From the NCBI GenBank assembly GCA_015207585.1, contig JADEWQ010000051.1:1-38863 (forward strand): a stretch of DNA of 38,863 nucleotides. The letters are read 5' to 3'. Every line of letters begins with the position of its first letter. Positions within the stretch are counted from its first letter, which is position 1. The DNA comes from Pleurocapsales cyanobacterium LEGE 06147 (GTDB taxonomy: Bacteria > Cyanobacteriota > Cyanobacteriia > Cyanobacteriales > Xenococcaceae). This document shows positions 24,170 to 31,706 of this stretch, in pieces. Under the pieces are notes generated by a model. The model was given only the letters and a program-made list of their open reading frames with translations. It was not told where the DNA came from and did no database searches. Made by a program: the position numbers and the translations under genes.

Positions 24170-25510
24170 TTAGCACGGTTCCCCCGTCAAACTAAAAGCA
24201 CGAACTTCGGTAATCTTCACTTTCACGGTCCGTCCTTTTAATTGCTCGATGTTGCCAGAGAAGAAAGTAAGACGGTTTCCTCTGGTTCTACCCATCACCT
24301 GCGAGGGATTTTTCGGATTTTGTTCTTCTACTAATACTTCTTCGATGCGACCCAAATAACGCTGCGATCGCTCGGCTGCTTTTTGGGCAACTAGATGGTT
24401 GAGACGTTGAAGGCGATCGCTTTTTACTTCTTCACTCAGTTGATTATCCCAGATTGCCGCTGGCGTACCCGGACGAGGAGAGTATGCTGCTGTATTTAAC
24501 TGGTCAAATCCAATATCTTCAACCAATTTTAGGGTATTTTCAAACTGTTTTTCCGTTTCTCCGGGAAAACCAACAATTGCATCCGCACTAATCGATGCGT
24601 CGGGCATGTATTCTCGAATTTTATCGATAATGCGGCGATATTTTTCCTGAGTATAACCTCGTTTCATTGCTTTGAGAACTTCGTTGTCTCCCGACTGAAA
24701 AGGGATGTGAAAGTGTTCGCATACCTTCGGCAATTCTTGACAAGCACGAATCAGCCTTTCAGTGAAGTAGCGGGGATGACTGGTGGCAAAGCGAATTCGC
24801 TCAATTTCTGGAACATCGTGAACGTAGTCGAGCAAATCCGTTAGAGTATGCATGTGTCTTCCCGATGGAGTACTTCCTGGTAAATCTCTACCATAAGCAT
24901 CAATATTTTGTCCCAGCAGGGTGACTTCTTTATAACCTTGTCTGCCCAACTCTTCCATTTCCGATCGAATCGCTTCGGGGGTGCGGGATTGCTCCGTTCC
25001 GCGCACGTTTGGGACGACACAATAGGTACAGCGTTCGTTACAGCCATAAATAATATTTACCCAAGCAGTAACAGTACTGTCACGACGAGGTTTAGTGATA
25101 TCTTCGACGATGTGGATTGGTTCGGTGGCAACTACCTGACTGCCATCTAATACCTGTTGCAGCAGATCTTGCAAGCGGTTAGCGTGTTGTGGTCCCATGA
25201 CCAAATCTAATTCTGGCACTCGCCGCAGTAGCTGTTCTCCTTCCTGTTGGGCGACGCAACCAGCAACAATCAGGGTTAAATCTGGTTGTTCGTGTTTTCT
25301 TTTTGCTTGTCTACCCAGGTAAGAATAAACCTTTTGCTCGGCATTATCTCGAATCGTGCAAGTATTATAGAGAATTAGATCTGCCCCATCCGGGTTTTCT
25401 GACCACTCAAAGCCCATATCCTCCAGGATGCCAGCCATGCGTTCCGAGTCGGCTTTATTCATTTGGCAGCCAAAGGTAGTAATATGATATCGGCGTAGTT
25501 TAGTGGTCAT
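24170..25510 (-). CDS. miaB: tRNA-2-methylthio-N6-dimethylallyladenosine synthase
   Basis: A 446-residue radical-SAM methylthiotransferase, MiaB, which methylthiolates i6A37 of tRNAs reading UNN codons. The N-terminal UPF0004 domain has the three cysteines of the auxiliary 4Fe-4S cluster: C15 ([15 protein letters not shown]), C51 ([10 protein letters not shown]) and C85 ([10 protein letters not shown]). The radical-SAM cluster motif CNERCTYC is at 157-164 in [20 protein letters not shown]-terminal TRAM domain ([13 protein letters not shown]...[11 protein letters not shown]...GRTVKVKI) binds tRNA. Length and start (ATG at 25510) match the family. A single housekeeping gene; the M41-like gene upstream on the same strand ends 87 bp away. 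Confidence 0.95.
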   Translation of the reverse strand: MTTKLRRYHITTFGCQMNKADSERMAGILEDMGFEWSENPDGADLILYNTCTIRDNAEQKVYSYLGRQAKRKHEQPDLTLIVAGCVAQQEGEQLLRRVPELDLVMGPQHANRLQDLLQQVLDGSQVVATEPIHIVEDITKPRRDSTVTAWVNIIYGCNERCTYCVVPNVRGTEQSRTPEAIRSEMEELGRQGYKEVTLLGQNIDAYGRDLPGSTPSGRHMHTLTDLLDYVHDVPEIERIRFATSHPRYFTERLIRACQELPKVCEHFHIPFQSGDNEVLKAMKRGYTQEKYRRIIDKIREYMPDASISADAIVGFPGETEKQFENTLKLVEDIGFDQLNTAAYSPRPGTPAAIWDNQLSEEVKSDRLQRLNHLVAQKAAERSQRYLGRIEEVLVEEQNPKNPSQVMGRTRGNRLTFFSGNIEQLKGRTVKVKITEVRAFSLTGEPC

Positions 25511-25596
25511 TGTTTATTAATTACAGTCACGAATGAAAGTGAAAGCTCCAGACTCCTATTATAAATTTTTAACTCAATCTTTGGTGCGTCCTTTCC

Positions 25597-26280
25597 TCAA
25601 CCCTCTTGCTGACAATGTTGCTGAATAGCCTGACAGCATTCTTCGACAGAAGCTCTTGCTTCCATTGCCGCGACTAAGGCTTCATAGGATTTTTGATACT
25701 TTTCTAGGAGAGTGGTAGCTTGCAGTTGTGCCCAACGTTCCTTTTGCGCATACACTTTTTCTGGTAAACCTGCCAGCGTCAAAGCTGCTTTCACTTTTTC
25801 GCGGTCTTCTGCGCCTCCTTCTACATTACCGTAAACTATTTTTTCTGCGGCAATACCCGCCATCCAAACGGTGCAAAATCGCTCTAAGGTTAGACGCATC
25901 TGTTCGAGATTAAAAGGTTTTGCCATCAATGCTTCCGTATCAAATGTGACTCCACCTCTTCCTGGTTGCCCCTGTCGCCAAGCTTCCCAGGCAGTGAGAG
26001 TATAGCCAGTAATAGGAATTCCGAGGAAATAAGCAGCTAAAAAATGACCTGCTTCGTGATGGATGACTCGTTGGCGTTGTTGGGGCGAAGATAGAATATC
26101 TAAAAGTAAAGTAGTCCCGCGGTTTTCCCAACTGAGGGTATCTATAGTAGCCAGTCCCATAATAGTCGCAGTAGCAGCAGCGGGGATAACAGGAGAAATA
26201 TTCAATAATGGTCCTAGCAAGCAAGTAAGGGTCATGGTAAAAACCCCAACGGCAATCAAATTTAAAGCAGATTGCTGCAT
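25597..26280 (-). CDS. FtsH/M41-like zinc metalloprotease domain protein without ATPase
   Basis: A 227-residue membrane protein with the M41 peptidase motif HEAGH (H75, E76, H79) and a possible third ligand Asp in EGGAEDREKV, in the position of the FtsH GAxxD motif. Two hydrophobic segments (residues ~8-30 and ~32-48) precede the motif, so it is probably membrane-anchored. There is no AAA ATPase domain, which separates it from FtsH (~600+ residues). Similar short proteins occur in cyanobacteria and plants. Without an ATPase it cannot unfold substrates by itself; it might act on small or partly unfolded proteins, or be regulatory (inference). Confidence 0.75.
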   Translation of the reverse strand: MQQSALNLIAVGVFTMTLTCLLGPLLNISPVIPAAATATIMGLATIDTLSWENRGTTLLLDILSSPQQRQRVIHHEAGHFLAAYFLGIPITGYTLTAWEAWRQGQPGRGGVTFDTEALMAKPFNLEQMRLTLERFCTVWMAGIAAEKIVYGNVEGGAEDREKVKAALTLAGLPEKVYAQKERWAQLQATTLLEKYQKSYEALVAAMEARASVEECCQAIQQHCQQEG

Positions 26281-26425
26281 CTTAGTTTAGTAATTTATAA
26301 ACGGTCTATATATAGACTTTAGAAAAAAATAGACATAAAAGACATAGGTTGTTTATTCATAAGTAAGTTATTCTCAACTTTGGTTGTTGCACGGAAAGTG
26401 CGATCGCTTTCTTGGTAAAGTCGAG

Positions 26426-27256
26426 CTAAAACTGCCTCTTAATTTTGGTTTCCAGAATTAATGCTGCATTCCGAAGGGGAGGTAACTTGCTAATCCAAGG
26501 TATCCAGCGATATATACCAATACGATGAGGATAACGGCAATTTTCCTGAACTAGCGAGCGCACCTCTACCAAAGTCAATCCCATTTCGGTTAGATCTCGT
26601 TCATTTTTGACAAACCATTGCAGAGGTGCGCCAATGCTAGCTAAAAACTTGGCTGCTTTCCCTTTGGTAACGCCACCAACTACATCAAAAACAAAAGTAG
26701 CACCAGCAAATCGCCGACTTAATTGTTCGATAGACTGTGTGACTTGTTCTGGCTGAAAATACATTAATAATCCTTCAGCAACAAAGAGTATTTTCTCTGG
26801 TGCAGTCGCAGGTATTTCAGCCATCCAGCTAAAATCTAAAACCGAACGAGAGATAAAGCTGTGATGGTTGCTTTCTAGATCTAACTGACGACGTAGATCG
26901 ATTATTTCTGGTAAATCCAACTCAAACCAATGATGGCATTTTTTCCCAACTCGATAATAACGGGTAGATAATCCCGCACCCAATTCAACCACGATTGCAT
27001 CCGGATATTTTTGGAGGTGTTTTTGTACCAGGCGATCGATGATGTGAGCGCGATTTGCCCAAGCAAACTGACCGATTGGGTTATACAAAGGATCTAGTTC
27101 CTCATCCCAAGTTAGAAATTGCCACCATTCAAAAATAGTGGGATCGCTAAACAACCTATTTTGCTGTTGATGTTCGTCTACTCGCGATCGCGTAGTTAAT
27201 AGCATTGTGCGCGGAACGCCAGTTAATTGTAGCTTTAATTGATTAGGCATGGACAT
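26426..27256 (-). CDS. Leucine carboxyl methyltransferase-family SAM methyltransferase
   Basis: A 276-residue SAM-dependent methyltransferase of the LCM/PPM1 type (COG3315). Motif I is VVELGAGLSTRYYRVG, with the family hallmark LGAGLSTR. WFELDLPEIIDLRR provides the acidic ribose-binding residues, and ILFVAEGLLMYFQPEQV is the conserved post-I block. Bacterial relatives methylate carboxylates or hydroxyls in secondary metabolites or proteins; the substrate here is unknown. ATG codons at 27256 and 27250 are both possible starts. It stands alone, with about 400 bp of non-coding DNA upstream. Confidence 0.85.
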   Translation of the reverse strand: MSMPNQLKLQLTGVPRTMLLTTRSRVDEHQQQNRLFSDPTIFEWWQFLTWDEELDPLYNPIGQFAWANRAHIIDRLVQKHLQKYPDAIVVELGAGLSTRYYRVGKKCHHWFELDLPEIIDLRRQLDLESNHHSFISRSVLDFSWMAEIPATAPEKILFVAEGLLMYFQPEQVTQSIEQLSRRFAGATFVFDVVGGVTKGKAAKFLASIGAPLQWFVKNERDLTEMGLTLVEVRSLVQENCRYPHRIGIYRWIPWISKLPPLRNAALILETKIKRQF

Positions 27257-27678
27257 CTATTTTTTTCAAGCACTAATAATTTGTTGAAAATTATTATCAA
27301 TTAATAGAAATAGATTGTAAAGACCCTTGTCCGGACATAGCATGCTACATTCCTAAATGTCAGGATAAGCAGATATATTGTCCCAGTTCTAAACTGTGAA
27401 TAGTTCCAAAAGCCGTTACTAGAATTCCCAAACTAAAAACTATCCAGGCTGCAAGTCTAGTATTAAAGGTAATGGCAATAACTTATAAAAGATATTTTTT
27501 CCTTTGCTTGAACTTCCAGGCTAGATGATAAAGTCCAAGGTACTCTGCCCTGCAAGGGCGGGGACGACCCCTTACTTAATCCCACCTTTATTTGTTGCGC
27601 TAGCACTTGCTTTATTAATAATTATTTGTAATAATTTTCTTGTCTTGACAAAACAAATAAGGCTTGGGAGAAATTACT
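27257..27678. other. Intergenic region without recognised gene
   Basis: About 420 bp. Contains palindromic repeat copy 3 at 27331-27356 and a GC-rich GGGCGGGGACGACCCC patch near 27548. No coding resemblance was found. Confidence 0.45.
27331..27356. repeat. Palindromic interspersed repeat, copy 3
   Basis: CCGGACATAGCATGCTACAT followed by TCCTAA, a further relative of the GTAGCATGCTAC element, with the core TAGCATGCTA conserved. Confidence 0.5.
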
Positions 27679-27819
27679 ATGAGTGTTTATAGCCAGGTTT
27701 TGAGAGCCACTGTTCGGGCAATGGTAGCTCCTAATAAAATTGTCCTGATGATGGATGCGAGTAACTACAAGCAAAACTTTTGGCGAGAAGGTAAGCAAGA
27801 AATAGTAATTATCATTTAG
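27679..27819 (+). CDS. Possible 46-residue small protein
   Basis: A short frame starting MSVYSQVLRATVRAMVAP and ending QEIVIII, with a good Shine-Dalgarno (GGGAG, 8 nt before the ATG). No family is recognised. A second short frame of 37 codons (MKLTIDSDNPSKTLAI...) follows at 27859. Either these are genuine small genes or remnants of a decayed one. Weak evidence. Confidence 0.3.
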   Translation: MSVYSQVLRATVRAMVAPNKIVLMMDASNYKQNFWREGKQEIVIII

Positions 27820-28048
27820 AGCAGCATGCTATTGATAACAGATTAATTTCTTAAACTAATGAAGCTCACGATTGACTCAGACAACCCTTCAAAAACATTA
27901 GCAATAAGTATCAGACTAATTGTTCGTCCAGCTATATTACCTATTCTCAGCATGGGGTTAAATGTCTTATGAAAGTTTGTCCTTGTTGCTCAGATCGGTT
28001 GTTACGTCATCTACGCAGAGAAGAAATCTACTGGTAAGGAGAAAACAG

Positions 28049-28657
28049 ATGCCTTTTAAATTACAATCGCTACCTTACCCCACAGATGCGCTAGAACCAT
28101 ACATTGACTCTCAAACGATGCAAATTCACCACGACTTTCACCATGGAAGTTATGTCAACAATCTCAATAAATACCCAGAATTACAAAATCGCTCTCTCGA
28201 TGACTTAATTCGCAATTTGAACTCTTTGCCAGGAGAAATTCGCACCGCGATTCGCAATCATGGTGGTGGGCATTTTAATCACTCTATCTTTTGGACAATT
28301 ATGTATCCTAATGCAGGTGGTGAACCGACAGGAGAGATCGTCACTGTCATCGACGAAGTTTTTGGTAACTTCGAGAATTTCAAAACCCAGTTTAATGATA
28401 CCGGAGCAAAGCACTTTGGTAGCGGGTTTGTCTGGTTGGTGCGAACCGCTGACGGTAAATTCGAGATCGTTAGTTTACCCAATCAAGATTGTCCTTGGTC
28501 AGATGGACACTATCCGATTTTGTGTAACGATGTTTGGGAACATGCCTATTATCTGACTTATCAAAACCGTCGCCCAGAATATCTCAAACAGTGGTGGAAC
28601 ACCGTAAACTGGGATGCTGTGAATGAGCGCTATGCGATCTCGCAACGCCTCAGCTGA
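28049..28657 (+). CDS. Superoxide dismutase (Mn/Fe family)
   Basis: A 202-residue Fe/Mn superoxide dismutase. Metal ligands are visible: H27 in QIHHDFHHGSYVNNLN, the His of GHFNHSIFW, and Asp and His of DVWEHAYYLTYQNRRPEYL. GSGFVWLV and LPNQDCP are also present; the NQD context leans to the manganese type but does not settle it. The start is the ATG at 28049, preceded by AAGGAG at 7 nt; an upstream in-frame ATG at 27962 would add 29 residues unlike the family. There is no signal peptide, so it is probably cytosolic and detoxifies superoxide. A hairpin follows about 40 bp after the stop codon. Confidence 0.9.
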   Translation: MPFKLQSLPYPTDALEPYIDSQTMQIHHDFHHGSYVNNLNKYPELQNRSLDDLIRNLNSLPGEIRTAIRNHGGGHFNHSIFWTIMYPNAGGEPTGEIVTVIDEVFGNFENFKTQFNDTGAKHFGSGFVWLVRTADGKFEIVSLPNQDCPWSDGHYPILCNDVWEHAYYLTYQNRRPEYLKQWWNTVNWDAVNERYAISQRLS

Positions 28658-28697
28658 GCTTAGATCGCAACTCGCTAGTCGATTCTAAAGAAAGATT

Positions 28698-28727
28698 AGT
28701 CCAAGGTAGGCGGAGCCTGCTTGGACT
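28698..28727 (+). terminator. Hairpin after the superoxide dismutase gene
   Basis: AGTCCAAG pairs with CTTGGACT, with an inner AGGC/GCCT stem across a GGA loop. A weak T-rich stretch (TTCATCTGTTTTG) follows. Probable terminator. Confidence 0.6.
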
Positions 28728-28780
28728 TCATCTGTTTTGACTCTTAATCCTGGTGTGCCTCATAAAGCGCGAAAAATATT

Positions 28781-28912
28781 TTAATGAAGGATAATATATC
28801 TTCTATCTTCTCCAGAAATAATCGCTGGTATTTGTATAATTTCTACAGCTTTTCCTGGTCGGTAAATTTCCACTCTTGCATCTTGAGGATTAATTCTTCT
28901 ATTGAATCTCCC
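28781..28912 (-). pseudogene. Remnant of a Uma2-family endonuclease gene
   Basis: On the minus strand a 43-codon frame ends INPQDARVEIYRPGKAVEII then QIPAIISGED. This matches the C-terminal pattern of Uma2/DUF820 proteins (RVEIYRPGxxVExLxxPxxLSGED). It has no start codon and the catalytic PD-(D/E)XK core is missing, so it is a fragment left beside the decayed receptor gene. Confidence 0.5.
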
Positions 28913-29002
28913 TCATCAATAAGAATCAAATCTTGCAGGGGTTCAAAACTCCAAATCCGCAACCATAAACCATGTCGTAGTTGTAAAAGGCGATCGCCTG
29001 CA

Positions 29003-29932
29003 AAATACAGCCCAAAACGTTATACGTACCAGAAAAAGAATCAAATTCAGCATCGTTAACTCCTGATTCTCTCAAGAAACGACTGATAGGAAGGTCTAAA
29101 AATGTTTCTGATGGGAGTAAACCGCGATCGAAGACATAGTTATAATTTTGATACTCAAATTCGGCAGTTAAATTGGTGCGCGGTCCAATATTCCAAGTCA
29201 GGGCAGGAGCGACAATAAAAAATTGTGGAATAGATAAAATGAGGAGTCGCCAATTGAGTCGAAAGTAAATTGGTTGTACAGATATTCAAAGTTAAAGGTT
29301 AAGGTCGTGCGATCGCTTATATTCCAGCTTAAGGTAGGAGCGACGAGTACCCGTTCGGTAAAATTAAAATCTCGAAAACTTTCAGAATTTTGATAGGCTA
29401 AGTTAAGTCGATATAGTAGCGAGCCATCTACAGTGAGAGGACCAGATAAATCGATGGTAGGGCGATAAAAATTAAAATTGCCCGCAGTAAAGCTTATTGA
29501 ATAGTAAGGTTGGCTCAAAGGCTGTTTGGTGATGATATTAATTATTCCTCCAGGTTCTACCTGACCAAATAAAACCGAAGCCGATCCTTTAAGCACTTCG
29601 ATACGTTCGATGTTAGCAACGTCTGTAATTGAGTAAAATGTATTGTCGCGCAAGCCATTTCTGAAAGTTACCGCCTGAGTAAATCCCCGCAGATTAAATC
29701 CTCCTGCTTCAGTTCCTCCATAATTTCCTTGTTTAGTAACGCCACTAACGTTTTGTAATGCATCCTGAATTCGCTGTGTATTCTGGTCTTCCAAAACTTG
29801 TCGAGGAATAACTTGAATCGACTGGGGAATATCACGAATCGGAGTATCGATTCTGGTTGCTGTTGAGGCTTCAGGAACGTAATAACTCCCTTGTCCCTCA
29901 CCAGTAGCAATCACTTCTATTTTTCCTAACAA
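29003..29932 (-). pseudogene. TonB-dependent receptor remnant, truncated at both ends and chimeric
   Basis: The minus-strand frame from 29932 starts inside a receptor at the TonB-box-like IEVIATGEG and carries the plug (DTPIRDIPQSIQVIPRQVL, IERIEVLKGSASVLFGQ) and the first barrel strands to ERVLVAPTLSWNISDRTTL. It then leaves frame near 29245. The next segment, in another frame, repeats the same region from a different receptor: FFIVAPALTWNIGPRTNLTA, then EFEYQNYNYVFDRGLLPSET and ISRFLRESG, before homology stops near 29000. The signal peptide, AMIN domain and most of the barrel are gone. It is a fusion scar of at least two receptor genes. The first codon lies in frame with the PepSY stop, only a TAG and one codon away. 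Confidence 0.8.
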
Positions 29933-29935
29933 GTT

Positions 29936-31069
29936 CTAATGGGCGATCGGTTGTCTGGGTTCTTCCGTTACCGTTGTGCCTCGACGATGGTAGCGATACA
30001 TCACGAAGCCGGTGATAAAGAGAATAGTAGGTGACAGACCGATAAAGACATAAAGAATACGTGTCGGTAGTCCCCAAAAAGTACCGTAATGCAAAGGAGA
30101 AAAAGCATCTAATACTGCTTCACCTCGAGAGAGCGATCGCACATCTTTGATTCTTAAAACTTCCCCCGTATATTGGTCGAGATAAACTTGGCTGCGTCCC
30201 CAGGCTTCCCTTTCTTGCGGAAATTTTTTGTTGACTCTGTATACCCCATCCGGTTCTGTGGGTATATTCAGATAAGTAGTGGTTGCTCCTGGCAAGGCAG
30301 CATCTGCTCGTTGTAAAATTTCCGTGGGATTCATGGGTTCTTGAGCGGGAATTACCTTGGAAACTGGCTCGACTGGCTTGGGGGTAAAGGTAGCAGCATA
30401 GATAATTGGTTCGGTTTGTTCGTAGAAATTCCAGCAAAATCCTGTAAAAGCTATTATTACCAGAAATACTGCAGAGATAATCCCTGCTACTTTGTGAAGG
30501 TCGAAGTTAACTCTTTTAGGATGAGCATTCCATTTGATTTTGAACCCAGCAATTAATCTACGCCAACCGGGCCAAAGAATTAAACCTGTAACAGACAGGA
30601 TAAATAAGAATAAAGCAGCAATCCCGACAATAACGATTCCTGGTTCACCTGCAAGGAGTTCGTAGTGGAGTCGATAGGTAATCCCAAATAGGCTATTGTC
30701 CCATTGGCGAGTCCCCAAAATCTCATTGGTGTAGGGGTTGACCAGCACTTGCTTCCATTTATCATCTTCGGATTCGAACCATACTGTTGATGGTAAGTCT
30801 GGGGCTGGGTTGAAGTCAATCGAGTCAATTTTTAAGTCGGGTTGGTCTTTGTAGGTTTCTCTCACATTTTGGAGTATCGTTTCTACAGGGACTTGCTGCT
30901 GTTGGGGCGTGAGACGACCGAACTGTTGACCAATTAAGAAGTGGTCGATTTCCCTTTGAAAGACTAGCAAGCTACCACTTAGACCGACAATTATGAGGAT
31001 TAACCCAACAATTAAACCGAGATAGCGGTGTAAGTAAAAAGCTAGGTTTCTTAGTTTTCTGACGTTCAT
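29936..31069 (-). CDS. PepSY-associated transmembrane protein (intact)
   Basis: A 377-residue paralogue of the PepSY protein at 10258-11358. Hydrophobic helices are LGLIVGLILIIVGLSGSLLVF, IVIVGIAALFLFILSVTGLIL, AGIISAVFLVIIAFTGFCWNF and ILYVFIGLSPTILFITGFVMY. Conserved histidines are in FYLHRYLGL, RLHYELLAGE, HPKRVNFDLHKVAG and SPLHYGTFWG, possible heme ligands by analogy with FoxB-type reductases. The ATG at 31069 is preceded by AAAGGA; the frame extends upstream to 31111 but without family resemblance. The receptor gene downstream is a remnant, and the intact receptor upstream (31707-34274) is separated by a small opposite-strand gene. Confidence 0.88.
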   Translation of the reverse strand: MNVRKLRNLAFYLHRYLGLIVGLILIIVGLSGSLLVFQREIDHFLIGQQFGRLTPQQQQVPVETILQNVRETYKDQPDLKIDSIDFNPAPDLPSTVWFESEDDKWKQVLVNPYTNEILGTRQWDNSLFGITYRLHYELLAGEPGIVIVGIAALFLFILSVTGLILWPGWRRLIAGFKIKWNAHPKRVNFDLHKVAGIISAVFLVIIAFTGFCWNFYEQTEPIIYAATFTPKPVEPVSKVIPAQEPMNPTEILQRADAALPGATTTYLNIPTEPDGVYRVNKKFPQEREAWGRSQVYLDQYTGEVLRIKDVRSLSRGEAVLDAFSPLHYGTFWGLPTRILYVFIGLSPTILFITGFVMYRYHRRGTTVTEEPRQPIAH

Positions 31070-31210
31070 ATTTACTGTTCCTTTGAATTTTCTAGAACTT
31101 CTTCCGAACAATCAGTGCGCTCGGACGTTGACATTTAGATCGGTTAAAATTGCTAATTGCATTAGCTTTGATTGAGAAAAGTCGGAAATCTAGATTAAAG
31201 AGCGATCGCC

Positions 31211-31435
31211 ATGACCCCAATTTCCAAGTTTGAACAAGTTTTAGAGAGTGTGGAAACTCTTTCAATTGAAGAACAGGAAGCGCTAATCGATTTAGTACGA
31301 CAGCGATTGAAAGAACGCCGCAGAACCGAAATTGCAGAGAATATTGCTCGCTCTCAACAAGATGATCGAGCAGGAAAGGTGTTTTGCGGAACTGTTGAGC
31401 AAATAATCGCTGAGTTGAATAGACCTCTTGCATAA
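31211..31435 (+). CDS. Small hypothetical protein, possible orphan antitoxin
   Basis: A 74-residue, highly charged helical protein: FEQVLESVETLSIEEQEALIDLVRQRLKERRRTEIAENI in two helices, then a variable tail ending VEQIIAELNRPLA. Similar small cyanobacterial proteins often precede ParE/RelE-type toxins and are treated as antitoxins. Here no toxin frame follows; 31436-31706 shows nothing recognisable. It is the only plus-strand gene in the receptor array, sitting between a receptor and its PepSY partner, so it was probably inserted there or left after toxin loss (inference). Confidence 0.6.
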   Translation: MTPISKFEQVLESVETLSIEEQEALIDLVRQRLKERRRTEIAENIARSQQDDRAGKVFCGTVEQIIAELNRPLA

Positions 31436-31706
31436 GTCGATAACTCATCTATTTCATCTGTGTTTATCTGTATTCATCTGTGGTTTTTCTTCAAACCTTT
31501 GATTTAGGCAAGAGATGCCATGAACTATCGTTCACAACCCAGGAATGAAAATAGAGCCATCGACGAATTTGCGTTATTTCAGCTTCTATTTTCAAGACAG
31601 GTCTAATAAGTGAAAACTTTAGTCTTAACCCCTTCTTTCAAGCGAGCATATAAAAGGTTTCGTAGTTTAATAAATTTCATGGCAAATTCTCCTAAATCAT
31701 TGCTAA

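Noticed and set aside
29930-29938. PepSY-receptor fusion protein
   Set aside because: The two are in the same frame but separated by a TAG; the receptor part is a truncated remnant, so the alignment looks accidental.
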